Below, in pieces: positions 7,922 through 16,727 of a stretch of 64,000 nt of DNA (the first letter of the stretch is position 1; every line of letters starts with the position of its first letter). The stretch is from Desulfovibrio sp. (GTDB lineage Bacteria > Desulfobacterota > Desulfovibrionia > Desulfovibrionales > Desulfovibrionaceae). The DNA lies in NCBI GenBank assembly GCA_016208105.1, contig JACQYS010000027.1, forward strand, positions 90,505 to 154,504. Direction: 5' to 3'. The notes beneath the pieces were generated by a model. The model was not told the origin of the DNA. It did not search any database and saw only the letters and a list, made by a program, of their open reading frames with translations. The translations under genes and the position numbers were made by a program.

Positions 7922-8473
7922 TCAAATCCCTTTGGCCGCTACGAGGTCGGCCCGGGTAAATATGGACTGCAGTTCGTACCCGGCAGCGGCCAGATTCTCC
8001 CGGCCGCCTTCCTGGCGGTCCAGCACGGCCAGCACGGCGACGATTTCGAGCCCCGCAGCGCGCACACGCTCGCACGCCTTGAGCAGAGTACCGCCGGTAG
8101 TGACGACATCCTCAAGCATGGCCACCTTGTCGCCTTGCTTGAAGTTGCCCAATCCTTCCAGGTACTGGTTGGTTCCATGGCCCTTGGCCTGCTTGCGGAC
8201 AATGAAACCCGGCAGAGGGCGTTTGCCGATAAAGGACATGACCGTAACGGCGCTCACCAGGGGGTCGGCCCCCAAAGTCATGCCGCCTACGCCCTGCACG
8301 TCTATGCCCGAGAGCATCTCGCAGAACATGCTGCCGATGAGGAAGGAACCTTCGGGATGCAGTGCCGTGGGTTTGCAGTCGAAGTAGTAGTCGCTCTTGC
8401 GACCTGAAGTGAGGACGAAATCGCCCTCACGGTAGGATTTGTCGAGAATGATTTTGGCGAGCCGCTGTTTCAC
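7922..8473 (-). CDS. pyrE: Orotate phosphoribosyltransferase
   Basis: 183-residue enzyme joining orotate and PRPP to orotidine 5'-phosphate in pyrimidine synthesis. Visible motifs: SGRKSDYYFDCK near residue 24, a phosphate-binding KRPLPGFIVRKQAKGHGT segment, and the PRPP-binding MLEDVVTTGGTLLKA near residues 118-132. ATG overlaps the purB stop by four bases (ATGA), which indicates translational coupling. Combining purB and pyrE links purine and pyrimidine synthesis in one transcript. Confidence 0.95.
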   Translation of the reverse strand: MKQRLAKIILDKSYREGDFVLTSGRKSDYYFDCKPTALHPEGSFLIGSMFCEMLSGIDVQGVGGMTLGADPLVSAVTVMSFIGKRPLPGFIVRKQAKGHGTNQYLEGLGNFKQGDKVAMLEDVVTTGGTLLKACERVRAAGLEIVAVLAVLDRQEGGRENLAAAGYELQSIFTRADLVAAKGI

Positions 8474-9765
8474 GCCCCGAACACCCTTTTGTAGATGGCC
8501 GCCTCCTGATTGAGGAAATTGGCCGGATTGAACAGTTCGTCCAGCTTGCTTTCGCCTAATGTGCTGGCGATGGCCGTATCATGGCGGACCTCATCCGGGA
8601 AGAGCTTTTTTTCCGTCCAGCAGCGCATGGCCACGGCCTGCACGCTCTCGTAGGCCGCCTGGCGGTCCATTCCAGCGTCGATGAGGGCCAGCAGGATCGC
8701 CTGCGAGAAGAACAGTCCGTAGGACCCCCAGAGGTTGCGCTCCATGTTCTCGGGAATGATGCGCAGCCCGGAGAGCAGGTTGGCCAGGCGGTGGAGCATG
8801 TAGTCGGCCAGGATCGTGGAGTCCGGCATAATGACGCGCTCAACCGAAGAATGGGAGATGTCGCGCTCGTGCCACAGGGCCATGTTTTCCATGGATGCCA
8901 GCGCATTGGTGCGCAAAAGCCTGGAAAGCCCGGCCAGGTTTTCGGCGGAAATGGGGTTCTTCTTGTGGGGCATGGCCGAAGAGCCTTTCTGGCCCTTTCC
9001 GAAGCCCTCTTCCACTTCGAGCACCTCGGTGCGCTGGAGATGGCGCAGCTCAACGCAGATGCGCTCCACACCGCCGCCCAAAAGGCCCAGCGCAGTGAAG
9101 AATTCGGCATGCCGGTCCCGCTGCACGATCTGGGTGGACACCGGATCAGGGATAAGCCCCAAGATGGCGCAGGCCCTCTCCTCCAATTCAGGGGAAAGAT
9201 AGACGTAGGTGCCAACCGCGCCGGAAATCTTGCCCACGGCCACGGACTCCACGGCTCTGGCCACGCGCTCCCTATGGCGGCAAAATTCCGCGTAGAACAC
9301 CGTCATCTTGAGCCCGAAACTGGTGGGCTCCGCATGGATGCCGTGGGTGCGGCCCATGCACAAACGGCCCCTGTGGGCAAGAGCCATTTCCTTGAGCACC
9401 CCTATCAACCTGTCGATGCCTTCGAGTATTTTAAGGCCTGCGCGCTTGAGCAAAAGACCGTTGGCCGTGTCCACGATGTCCGAACTGGTGCACCCCAGGT
9501 GGATGAAGCGCGCCGAAGGGCCCACGATCTCTTCCACATTGGTGAGAAACGCGATGACGTCGTGCCGGGTGCGCTCCTCGATCTCGAGGATGCGGTCCAC
9601 GTCGATGTCCGCCTTGGTGCGGATGGTCTCCATGTCAGTGGCAGGAATCCTACCCATGGCATGCCATGCCTCGCAAACAGCGAGCTCGACTTCCAGCCAA
9701 GCCCTGAACCTGTTTTCAAGGCTCCAGAGCCGGCCCATTTCCGGGCGGGTGTAGCGTTCGATCAT
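8470..9765 (-). CDS. purB: Adenylosuccinate lyase
   Basis: 431 residues. Catalyses two fumarate-releasing steps in purine synthesis (SAICAR to AICAR, adenylosuccinate to AMP). Hallmarks: RTHGIHAEPTSFGLK near 140, the fumarase/aspartase-superfamily signature GSSAMPHKKNPI near 262-273, and TSSDIVDTA near 92-100. Length matches the family. It is the first gene of a five-gene minus-strand operon running through pyrE to the M99 peptidase. Confidence 0.97.
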   Translation of the reverse strand: MIERYTRPEMGRLWSLENRFRAWLEVELAVCEAWHAMGRIPATDMETIRTKADIDVDRILEIEERTRHDVIAFLTNVEEIVGPSARFIHLGCTSSDIVDTANGLLLKRAGLKILEGIDRLIGVLKEMALAHRGRLCMGRTHGIHAEPTSFGLKMTVFYAEFCRHRERVARAVESVAVGKISGAVGTYVYLSPELEERACAILGLIPDPVSTQIVQRDRHAEFFTALGLLGGGVERICVELRHLQRTEVLEVEEGFGKGQKGSSAMPHKKNPISAENLAGLSRLLRTNALASMENMALWHERDISHSSVERVIMPDSTILADYMLHRLANLLSGLRIIPENMERNLWGSYGLFFSQAILLALIDAGMDRQAAYESVQAVAMRCWTEKKLFPDEVRHDTAIASTLGESKLDELFNPANFLNQEAAIYKRVFGA

Positions 9766-9804
9766 GTATTTGGCGTGGGGTTAGGATGGACCCGGTTTCC
9801 GGGC

Positions 9805-9837
9805 CAAAAACAAGCAAGGCAGCCGAAGCTGCCTTGC
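9805..9837 (-). terminator. Rho-independent terminator after fmdB
   Basis: Perfect 10-bp stem GCAAGGCAGC/GCTGCCTTGC (9814-9823 and 9828-9837) with a CGAA loop. On the minus strand it is followed by TTGTTTTTGG. It separates the FmdB gene from the purB operon. Confidence 0.88.
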
Positions 9838-9847
9838 AAGGGCCTTG

Positions 9848-10144
9848 TCAGTTGGAACAGCCTCCCGAGGCGCAGGAAGCAGCACATGGCTTCACTTCCG
9901 GCTTGGCTTCCGGCTTTGGAGCCGGCGCGGCCTCGGCGGTAGCGGATTCCGTTTTCGCAGAGGAAGGTTTGGAATACGCATCGGAATACCAGCCCCCTCC
10001 CTTCAACACGAAGGAGGAGCTGGAAATAAGACGTTCGGCCTTGCCACCGCAGACAGGACAAGGGACTTTGCGCTCGGCGAAGTCCTTCTGCCATTCCTCG
10101 AAAGTCTGCTGGCATTCCTGGCAGCGATATTCGTAGATGGGCAT
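9848..10144 (-). CDS. FmdB-family zinc-ribbon protein
   Basis: 98-residue protein. The N-terminus MPIYEYRCQECQQTFE and CPVCGGKAERLIS give the two Cys pairs (about 8-11 and 29-32) of the FmdB/CxxC_CXXC regulatory zinc-ribbon family. The tail (after about 60) is Ala/Pro/Glu/Lys-rich and ends CAASCASGGCSN, adding more Cys. Function in this family is poorly defined; some are proposed regulators. ATG 10144 is preceded by GGAGG five bases away; the longer frame adds eight residues with no ribosome site. Confidence 0.85.
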   Translation of the reverse strand: MPIYEYRCQECQQTFEEWQKDFAERKVPCPVCGGKAERLISSSSFVLKGGGWYSDAYSKPSSAKTESATAEAAPAPKPEAKPEVKPCAASCASGGCSN

Positions 10145-10220
10145 GACTGCCTCCTTAACGACGCTCAAATCGGAACAGCTCTTGAAGTATGATTCGCAGG
10201 AGCTGTTGTCAAATACTCGG

Positions 10221-10331
10221 CTAGGCCTTTTTTGCGGCCTTTGCTTCGCGCACGCGTTCTTTCAGGCGCTCCTGACGACGCTTGCGGCGGCGGTCCAATT
10301 CTTTCTTGCGCTCGATTTTCTTGTGAGCCAT
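10221..10331 (-). CDS. 36-residue highly basic small protein
   Basis: Short frame with a clean start: GGAGG seven bases before the ATG. The product begins MAHKKIERKKELDRRRKRR and ends KAAKKA, with over half its residues Lys, Arg or Glu; it would form a charged helix. It resembles small ribosome- or RNA-associated basic peptides in composition only; no family is recognised. It lies just upstream of fmdB on the same strand, divergent from the glycosyltransferase gene. The ribosome site and the sustained composition support a real gene. Confidence 0.6.
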   Translation of the reverse strand: MAHKKIERKKELDRRRKRRQERLKERVREAKAAKKA

Positions 10332-10429
10332 GGGTCGTTCCTCCTGGCGGTATACGCTCGAAAAGAAACCCCCTAATTGTTTGACCCAAGTCTGTCCAGG
10401 TGTTTTTTTCCTCGAAAACGGCTACCACC

Positions 10430-13195
10430 ATGGTCATGAGCAATTCCCGTGCCCGTATTGTCCTGCTCCTCGTGGTAGCGGCCACGGCCTTGGCCATCCG
10501 GCTGGCCTGGCTGGAATCGACCTCGCTCTGGTGGGACGAATTCGTGACCCTGGGACGGGCCAAGCTCGGATTGTCCGAAATATGGAGAAACCTTTCCTAC
10601 CAGGGGCCGTCCGATTCCTCGCTCGACTCCTCACCCCCACTTTTACACTTCATTCTTCACGCCGTTCTGGCCGCAGGGGGGGCTTCGGAAACATGGGTGA
10701 AGCTTCCTAGCGTCGTTTTCGGGGCACTCACGGTGCTTGTCCTCTATCCCCTGGGCACCAGGCTTTTCGGAGGGAGGGCGGGGCTCTATGCATCCGCCCT
10801 GCTCGGGTTCTCGATCTACCATCTCCATTACAGCCGCGAGGCCCGCCCCTATTCGCTCTACCTGCTTCTTGCCGCCAGCTCTCTGTGGCTTTTGCTGAGA
10901 GCCCTGGAGCTGAACCGGACCAGGGATTGGGCCGCCTACACCCTCGCGGCCGCCGTAACGCTCTATGCGTCGTACCTTGGGGGGGCAAGCCTTGCCGCGC
11001 AAGGCGTGTACTTCGCCTATTTGACTCTCTCCCGCCGGCTGACAAAAGGTCGTTTCCTGCCGGCCGCAGTCAGCATGGCCGCAGCGGCCGCAGCCTATGC
11101 CCCCTGGCTCCCGGGGCATCTGTTCCACATGCGGCTGATCTATTCGCCGCAATCGGACATGGGCCTTACCTGGGATTTTTTATCGCGAGCCCTGTTGGAA
11201 TTCACCACCCAGAGTACATTATACTTGGCCTGCGCCTGTTTCGGATCATTCGTGGGGCTTTGGCGAAACAAAGACGGGCTCGCGCTTCTTATCTTCTGGC
11301 TCCTCTTTCCTGTGGCCACGGCCATGCTTCTGAAAACTGGCATAGCTGTGAATCCCCGGTACCTCATCAATTTCGTTCCAGGGCTGGCTTTGCTGGCCGG
11401 AGCTGGCCTGGACGGCCTGGTGAAAGGGCTCTCCATCGGCCTGCCAAGCCGCGCCGCCGCGCTTCTCGGGCTTTTCGCCGCCATCGGCCTCTCCTGGCCC
11501 AGCCTTACCGGGCTGTCGGACTACTACCGCCGCGACCAGCACTCCGTCCGTGAAGACCTTCTGGATATTGCCGAAAACTCCCCGGGCATCGATGCGCTGG
11601 CTTTTGCCCGCAACCGTCACATCAAGGTATTCGCCCGTTGGTATCTGCGGGATATCTACGGCGATCTGCGTGATAGCGGCGATTTGCGCTACAAAAGGGT
11701 GATGCTCCTTAGCGGCCGGGATTTTCTTCCCGAGGGCCTGGGCCAGCCTGAACGGTTTGGAGACCTCTACGGCTTCCGCCTCGGACTTCTCAACCTGAGC
11801 CCGCTTGCGGCAGTCAACACCTACAAGATGAATTTCTCGGACATGAGTTTCTACCGGGAGGCGGCGCAGTGGAACAATGTCGGACCCGACCTGTTTCAGA
11901 AAACGCTCAGCCTCTACGATCCGGAACGCCCAGGCCGGGCTCTCTGGCGCTTTAGAGCGCCCGAAGGCGGATTTACGGGCGATATCCCCGCGCGCTGCCT
12001 GCTGCGGCTTACCCGCAGCCAGGCCACGCCCCCTCCCGACGCCACTGTAACCGTCGTGGCCGGAGACAGTCCCGAGAGGCTCGCCACACTGCGCACATTC
12101 TCCCAGGCTGATTTCGCTGGTACCGGTCTGGATATTCGCCTGAGCATCCCGAAACCTGCGGGAGACGAGCTGACCTTTGGCTTTCTTCTTGAGCCCGGGA
12201 CGGTCCACGGCGGCATCGACCTGGTAACCATGGAAATCTTCTTCCCCGACCGTCCTGGTTCGCCGCAGCTCATGGCCAGCTCCCTTGAGGGAAAAGCGGA
12301 CATAGTCCCCTGGAAACCAGGAACCGTGCGCCTGGGCGATTCTTCACTGTACGGCTTCGCCAGCAACGACCCCTTGCTTCAGGCCTTCCTGGCGGAGAAT
12401 CCAAACATCGCTCCCGTGGCTTCCTTACCCGGCTTGAGCCTGTACGATCCCGCCCTTGCCCGGCCCTGGTTTGCCCTTCCCGATACTCGCGAGGTGCTCA
12501 TGCCCCAGGAGACCAAGGGGCTCCTGGTCTCCGGGGCCATGTCCGGGCAAAGTCTGAACCTTGGGAAAACGGCATTGGAGCTTCCATTCGATGCCCCTCC
12601 CGGATCGACCCTGGCGCTCAATCCAGGCGGCCGCGGCAGGCTCTGGGCAACACAGGATTATTCCGTTGGCCCCGGGGCCGCGTTTTCCAGTTTCAACATC
12701 ACAGCTGGGCCAGAAGGCCCGTGTCTTACCTGTGCCAATGAAAACAGCTGCTTCATCACCTACGCCCTGCGTTCGCGCCTTCCGGTACGGGAAGTGCGGT
12801 TGGTCTATTGCCCGGAAGCTTACGGCGAACCCGGCATGGAAAACGGGGTGCGCCTCTCATTCTCCACGGACGGCAACTCCTACAGAACGCTCGACTCCTT
12901 TACTGTTGCGGAATCGGAACTGTGGGAAGGCAAGAAACGCCGGATTTCCCGGACCACCCTGGACAAGCCTTCGGAGCGCATCTACCTGCGATTCGAACTC
13001 AGCAGCAGCAAGGCCCGCCTCTGGGCAGGGCCTGGCTATCCCATGCGGATAGACGCTTGGCTTGACCCGGCCCAGATCATCCCCATGAAGCCTTTCGCAT
13101 CCCCCTTCTCTCTCTCCAAAGGCGCTGGCCCCCTTCGCCTCTACCTCTCAACCAAACCTCTTGAAGACCTGGACCGGCTCCTGGCCCCGCACTAA
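10430..13195 (+). CDS. GT-C family membrane glycosyltransferase (GT39/ArnT-like) with large C-terminal extension
   Basis: About 921 residues. The N-terminal half has many transmembrane helices and resembles polyprenyl-phosphate-dependent GT-C enzymes: the acidic motif SLWWDEFVTLG sits in the first periplasmic loop, and HYSREARPYSLYLLL is a typical membrane-loop segment. The last 400 or so residues are soluble and not recognised; they probably form a periplasmic beta-rich domain. It may transfer a sugar to an envelope acceptor such as a lipid or protein; the acceptor is unknown. ATG at 10430 or 10436 are both possible and neither has a good ribosome site. It is followed ten bases later by the Sel1 gene. 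Confidence 0.75.
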   Translation: MVMSNSRARIVLLLVVAATALAIRLAWLESTSLWWDEFVTLGRAKLGLSEIWRNLSYQGPSDSSLDSSPPLLHFILHAVLAAGGASETWVKLPSVVFGALTVLVLYPLGTRLFGGRAGLYASALLGFSIYHLHYSREARPYSLYLLLAASSLWLLLRALELNRTRDWAAYTLAAAVTLYASYLGGASLAAQGVYFAYLTLSRRLTKGRFLPAAVSMAAAAAAYAPWLPGHLFHMRLIYSPQSDMGLTWDFLSRALLEFTTQSTLYLACACFGSFVGLWRNKDGLALLIFWLLFPVATAMLLKTGIAVNPRYLINFVPGLALLAGAGLDGLVKGLSIGLPSRAAALLGLFAAIGLSWPSLTGLSDYYRRDQHSVREDLLDIAENSPGIDALAFARNRHIKVFARWYLRDIYGDLRDSGDLRYKRVMLLSGRDFLPEGLGQPERFGDLYGFRLGLLNLSPLAAVNTYKMNFSDMSFYREAAQWNNVGPDLFQKTLSLYDPERPGRALWRFRAPEGGFTGDIPARCLLRLTRSQATPPPDATVTVVAGDSPERLATLRTFSQADFAGTGLDIRLSIPKPAGDELTFGFLLEPGTVHGGIDLVTMEIFFPDRPGSPQLMASSLEGKADIVPWKPGTVRLGDSSLYGFASNDPLLQAFLAENPNIAPVASLPGLSLYDPALARPWFALPDTREVLMPQETKGLLVSGAMSGQSLNLGKTALELPFDAPPGSTLALNPGGRGRLWATQDYSVGPGAAFSSFNITAGPEGPCLTCANENSCFITYALRSRLPVREVRLVYCPEAYGEPGMENGVRLSFSTDGNSYRTLDSFTVAESELWEGKKRRISRTTLDKPSERIYLRFELSSSKARLWAGPGYPMRIDAWLDPAQIIPMKPFASPFSLSKGAGPLRLYLSTKPLEDLDRLLAPH

Positions 13196-13204
13196 GGCAC
13201 AACC

Positions 13205-13630
13205 ATGCATCCTGTTACTTCCCACTCCCGGCACACTGTTTTGAGCGTGGTTATTCTTGCTCTATCCCTTTTTTCCCTGCCGGTTTCCGCTGCAACACCC
13301 GGCGACCTCTTTGCCGAAGGATACAGGCATCTTACCGGGCAAGGCCAGCCTCGGGACGCAACCATGGCGGCGTCCTTATTTCTTGAAGCTGCACAGGCCG
13401 GCGAGCCCCAGGCTCAATACCAGCTTGGAGTGATGTACATGGATGGGCTGGGAGTGCCGACGGACTCGCTTTGGGCGTATTTCTGGCTGAGCCGGGCGAT
13501 CCAAAATCCAGGTCTGCCGGATTTGGCCAGGGAGCAGGCGCGCGGTCGACTGGACGCCCTCAGGAAACAGCTTTCGGCAGACCAAAAAAGGCGGTTGGGG
13601 CTGAGCAACGATGAGACCAGAATCCCTTAA
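13205..13630 (+). CDS. Secreted Sel1-repeat (TPR-like) protein
   Basis: 141 residues. Signal peptide at about 1-30 (ending PVSAATP). Two Sel1-type repeats follow: GYRHLTGQGQPRDATMAASLF and AQYQLGVMYMDGLGVPTDSLWAYFWLSRA (about 40-100). Such repeats bind partner proteins. It sits ten bases after the glycosyltransferase gene on the same strand, so the two are probably co-expressed. No enzymatic domain is seen. Confidence 0.82.
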   Translation: MHPVTSHSRHTVLSVVILALSLFSLPVSAATPGDLFAEGYRHLTGQGQPRDATMAASLFLEAAQAGEPQAQYQLGVMYMDGLGVPTDSLWAYFWLSRAIQNPGLPDLAREQARGRLDALRKQLSADQKRRLGLSNDETRIP

Positions 13631-13658
13631 ATCCAAAGGCCTTTCCCCTTGAACCATC

Positions 13659-13694
13659 AAAAAACGGGATCCACCGTTTTTCCGGTGAATCCCG
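13659..13694 (-). terminator. Rho-independent terminator of the DUF39 gene
   Basis: Stem CGGGATcCACCG (13665-13676) with CGGTGaATCCCG (13683-13694), followed on the minus strand by six Ts (13659-13664). Another G/C-rich inverted repeat lies between this and the gene, near 13711-13738. Confidence 0.82.
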
Positions 13695-13758
13695 CGAAGC
13701 ATAATGCCGGGTCCAGGGGGAGATGCCTCCCCCCTGGTCGCCGAAGGCATCTTAACTG

Positions 13759-14922
13759 TTATTCGGATATAATCCTGTCCTGCGGTTCGGTGAGCATAAA
13801 CTCGCCCTTTTCTATCTTCCCCTTTAATTCCTGAGCTATCTCCAAAGACAGGGCGTAGCTGGTCAGAGGGACGGTTCGGACCTTTTGGCCGTTCACGTCT
13901 ATCTCACCGCTTTTGAGTTCAGCGAATGTTGGTTGAGCCAGGACATTGTTCACGCCGTTCGGATAATCCTGCCCGTAGTCTCGCACGGGCATGGTGATGT
14001 CCGCGTCGGAGACGCCTGTGAAAAAGGCCATGTCCTCATCCAAAATGGGAATTGGAATGCCCACGCCCACATTGAGCGAGCAGCCGTAGCCCAGGATGGA
14101 AACACCTCGAACCCATTTGGGGCTCATGGCCTTCATGTCGCCTTTGAGCATGAGCGTTCCGGAGGCGGTGAGCGGAATTCCCCGTTCGTTTCGAGCTGGT
14201 TTCGGGTTATGCTGCGTGCCCGCGCCGATCACCCAGCCCGTTCCGCCGCCGAGCCAGATTTTGGTCCCAAGGCCAATGGTGCGCAGATAGGGATCGTTGA
14301 ACAACGGCGAGAGCTGCCCGGCTGTGGCGTAGTTGGCGTTTCGCATGGTGGGCTTGAGCGGGCCCATGTACGTGTAGATGACGCGGCTGCCTGTGTTCAC
14401 GGCCACGTTGTAGCTCTGGTAGCAGTTTCGAGGATTCAACAGCTCCGCGTATTTCAAGTCCGCCAGAGTGACCGACTTGTCCAGTTCGCGCCTGGGGTAG
14501 CAGTCCGTGCCGTAGGCTGTGGCCTTGAGCCTGACGGCCTTGCCCCGCAAAAGCTCCTCGATCACATGGCCGCCGCCGTACAGGAATCTGCCGGGATAGA
14601 CCTTGTTCAGAGGGTCGTCCTCCCGGGGCTCTGTGCAACCGAGATAGGCGTCCACCGCAGCGAGACCGGCATAACAGGGCACACCGTTCAGCCATACCTG
14701 CGAAGCCTTGATGGTCGGCGGCTCCTGGCCGAAATTGAAAAGCATCCCGGAAGAGCACATGGGTGAAAACGTACCCGTGGTGACCACGTCCACGTCTTTG
14801 GCAGCCGCGGTTTTCCCTTTCCGGCGCACTTCTTCCACCATCTCCTCGGCTGTGAGAATGACGGCTTTGCCTTTTTTTATCCGCTCATTGATCTCGCGGA
14901 TGGTTTTGTGAACCTTCACCAT
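13759..14922 (-). CDS. DUF39 homocysteine-biosynthesis protein (HcyBio)
   Basis: 387-residue protein of the DUF39/HcyBio family. In methanogens and sulfate reducers, members are implicated in a route from aspartate semialdehyde and sulfide to homocysteine. Family features visible: VVTTGTFSPMCSSGMLFNFG near 45-64 with a conserved Cys, LYGGGHVIEELL near 115, the glycine-rich GLGTKIWLGGGTGWVIGAGTQH near 220-241, and SILGYGCSLNVGVGIPIPILD near 278. The partner iron-sulfur/ferredoxin protein usually seen with it is not adjacent. ATG 14922 has GGGAGG nine bases upstream; a longer frame exists but lacks this. Confidence 0.85.
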   Translation of the reverse strand: MVKVHKTIREINERIKKGKAVILTAEEMVEEVRRKGKTAAAKDVDVVTTGTFSPMCSSGMLFNFGQEPPTIKASQVWLNGVPCYAGLAAVDAYLGCTEPREDDPLNKVYPGRFLYGGGHVIEELLRGKAVRLKATAYGTDCYPRRELDKSVTLADLKYAELLNPRNCYQSYNVAVNTGSRVIYTYMGPLKPTMRNANYATAGQLSPLFNDPYLRTIGLGTKIWLGGGTGWVIGAGTQHNPKPARNERGIPLTASGTLMLKGDMKAMSPKWVRGVSILGYGCSLNVGVGIPIPILDEDMAFFTGVSDADITMPVRDYGQDYPNGVNNVLAQPTFAELKSGEIDVNGQKVRTVPLTSYALSLEIAQELKGKIEKGEFMLTEPQDRIISE

Positions 14923-15068
14923 GGCTTTCAGCCTCCCTAAGAAGAAAAGACGCGGCATCATGGCCAAAAACAGATGGCTTGGCAATACGCTCCCGGGCGC
15001 GGTTGAATCCGGTTCATTTTTGGTCTAGCTTTTACCCATCCTCGGAATAGCTCTATCCAACACCCACA

Positions 15069-16373
15069 GTGCTCAAACAACAGCTCCGCCGCCATCTTGC
15101 CCAGATAACTCCAGAACAGGACCTTGTCCGCTGGTATGATCCCCTTGATCTCCATCCGTTGCCCGATTCACTGGAGATCGTAATCGAATTTCCACACGCT
15201 CATTTCGGGTACTGGTTTGAAACCAAGATCAAAGATCATTTTGAAAAGCAGGTCAGCCTGTTTCTGGGGCCGGGCTACGTCCTTCGCTACCGAAGCCGGG
15301 CAGGCGCCTCGCCTAACGCAGCTTCTGCGGAATTTAAAGCTGCTGTCCTTGATTTTCCTTTCGGCCACGAGTTCACCTTCGAGCAGTTCTTCACCAATCA
15401 GAAAAACCTCTTTCCTTTGGCCACGGCCAAGGACGTGGCCAAATGCCGTGAAGTGAAGTTCAATCCTTTGATCATCCAAGGCGAGCCGGGGACCGGGAAA
15501 ACACACCTGCTTCGCTGCATGGCAAACGAAATAAGCAAATACAGGGACAAGAATTTCATGTTCCTGGCCACTCTGGACGAACTCGCGGAGATGTATGATA
15601 CCGTCTCCCGTACCTCACCAGTTCCTGTGAGAACTCAACTTTCAGGATATAGTTGTTTTTTTATCGACGACCTGCACCGCTTGGAAGACTATCCCAACCT
15701 GTCCAAAGAACTGCTGATACTGTTTAACATGTTTCAGGACACCGGCCGCCAGATGGCCTTCTCCTCGTCGATTCCATTGAACACTTGCGAAGGCATACCT
15801 CCTGAACTCAGGGCCAGATTGGAATGCGGCCTCATGGTGCAGCTTTCCAAGCCCGATCTCGATGTCCGCCTCAAATACGTCCAGGACCAATGCCAAAGAA
15901 AGAAAATAAGCCTTACCAAAGCGCAAATGCTCACCTTGGCTCAACGCCATCAGGAATTCAGAGGCCTGCACGGGCTTCTCAACAAGTTCAGGGCATTTCG
16001 TGAATTACTCAAGCGGGACATTTCCGAGTCTATCTTCGAGAACATCCTGGGCAGAAGCCGCGATGATCAGACCGCAAAAACCACACCCCAGATTATTTTC
16101 GACCAGGTAGCCAAACGTTTCAGCGTAGATGTGAAATCCATTCTGGGGAGCAAAAGAAACAAGCAGATCGTTTTGGCCAGGCAGGTTGCTATGCTTCTGT
16201 GCAGGGAGGAACTCGGCCTTTCCTATCCCGCCCTGGGTAAGCTCTTCGGAGGAAAAGACCACTCAACAGTTCTTCATTCAGTAAAAAAAATCCATAAATC
16301 ACAAGTTGATAACAGCGATATGAAAATTTTGGTGAATTCGTTGCGCAAAAGCTGCCGCCAAGGAGGGACATAA
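15069..16373 (+). CDS. dnaA: Chromosomal replication initiator DnaA
   Basis: 434-residue AAA+ initiator that binds DnaA boxes and melts oriC. N-terminal domain I (about 1-75) and a very short linker are followed by the ATPase domain: Walker A GEPGTGKTHLL near 139-148, and Walker B SCFFIDDLHRLED near 197-209. The C-terminal helix-turn-helix carries the DnaA signature LGKLFGGKDHSTVLHSVKKIH near 396-416. It is shorter and more divergent than enterobacterial DnaA. GTG start. Unusually, dnaN does not follow directly: two opposite-strand genes lie between. Confidence 0.93.
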   Translation: MLKQQLRRHLAQITPEQDLVRWYDPLDLHPLPDSLEIVIEFPHAHFGYWFETKIKDHFEKQVSLFLGPGYVLRYRSRAGASPNAASAEFKAAVLDFPFGHEFTFEQFFTNQKNLFPLATAKDVAKCREVKFNPLIIQGEPGTGKTHLLRCMANEISKYRDKNFMFLATLDELAEMYDTVSRTSPVPVRTQLSGYSCFFIDDLHRLEDYPNLSKELLILFNMFQDTGRQMAFSSSIPLNTCEGIPPELRARLECGLMVQLSKPDLDVRLKYVQDQCQRKKISLTKAQMLTLAQRHQEFRGLHGLLNKFRAFRELLKRDISESIFENILGRSRDDQTAKTTPQIIFDQVAKRFSVDVKSILGSKRNKQIVLARQVAMLLCREELGLSYPALGKLFGGKDHSTVLHSVKKIHKSQVDNSDMKILVNSLRKSCRQGGT

Positions 16374-16403
16374 GCCTTGCCCAGTGGCAGGCTGTTCTTT
16401 TTT
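16374..16403 (+). terminator. Rho-independent terminator after dnaA
   Basis: GCCTtGCC (16374-16381) pairs with GGCAGGC (16386-16392) with one bulge, followed by a six-T run (16398-16403). It starts directly after the dnaA stop and ends that transcript. Confidence 0.75.
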
Positions 16404-16727
16404 GTTTCTTTCCAAGACATAACTGAACTCTTAAATAAACAATTATTTCAATATATTACCACATTAACGAACAACTGTCGCGGCTCTACTAATACAGCTA
16501 GAAGAGAATACTTGTTTATTGACCTCTTGAAGAAAGAGACACTCACCGGCCCAAATCGGTGCCGGGTTGTTTTTCTCCAACCACCAAGAAACCGCAGGTG
16601 TGTTGGTTCCGAGAGCAAACATTTGCCTCTGGTTTTTTAGGAAGCCTGAAGAAGAGCAGCTGCAGTGACGTTCCAAATATCTATTTTATGAAACAGAACG
16701 GTGACTTTGAATATAGCTTTGTATTAA
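16404..16727. other. AT-rich intergenic region with no gene; two mutually exclusive hairpins
   Basis: Between the dnaA terminator and the BMP-type gene there is no convincing reading frame. The stretch is AT-rich (near 16431-16480 and 16676-16740). I find no DnaA-box cluster. At 16544-16565, CACCG/CGGTG and CCGGC/GCCGG overlap so that only one can form; the second is followed by GTTGTTTTTC, like an attenuator. The strand and target are unclear. Confidence 0.4.

Noticed and set aside
8581..9942. 453-residue plus-strand open frame opposite purB
   Set aside because: Shadow of purB, crossing the purB start.
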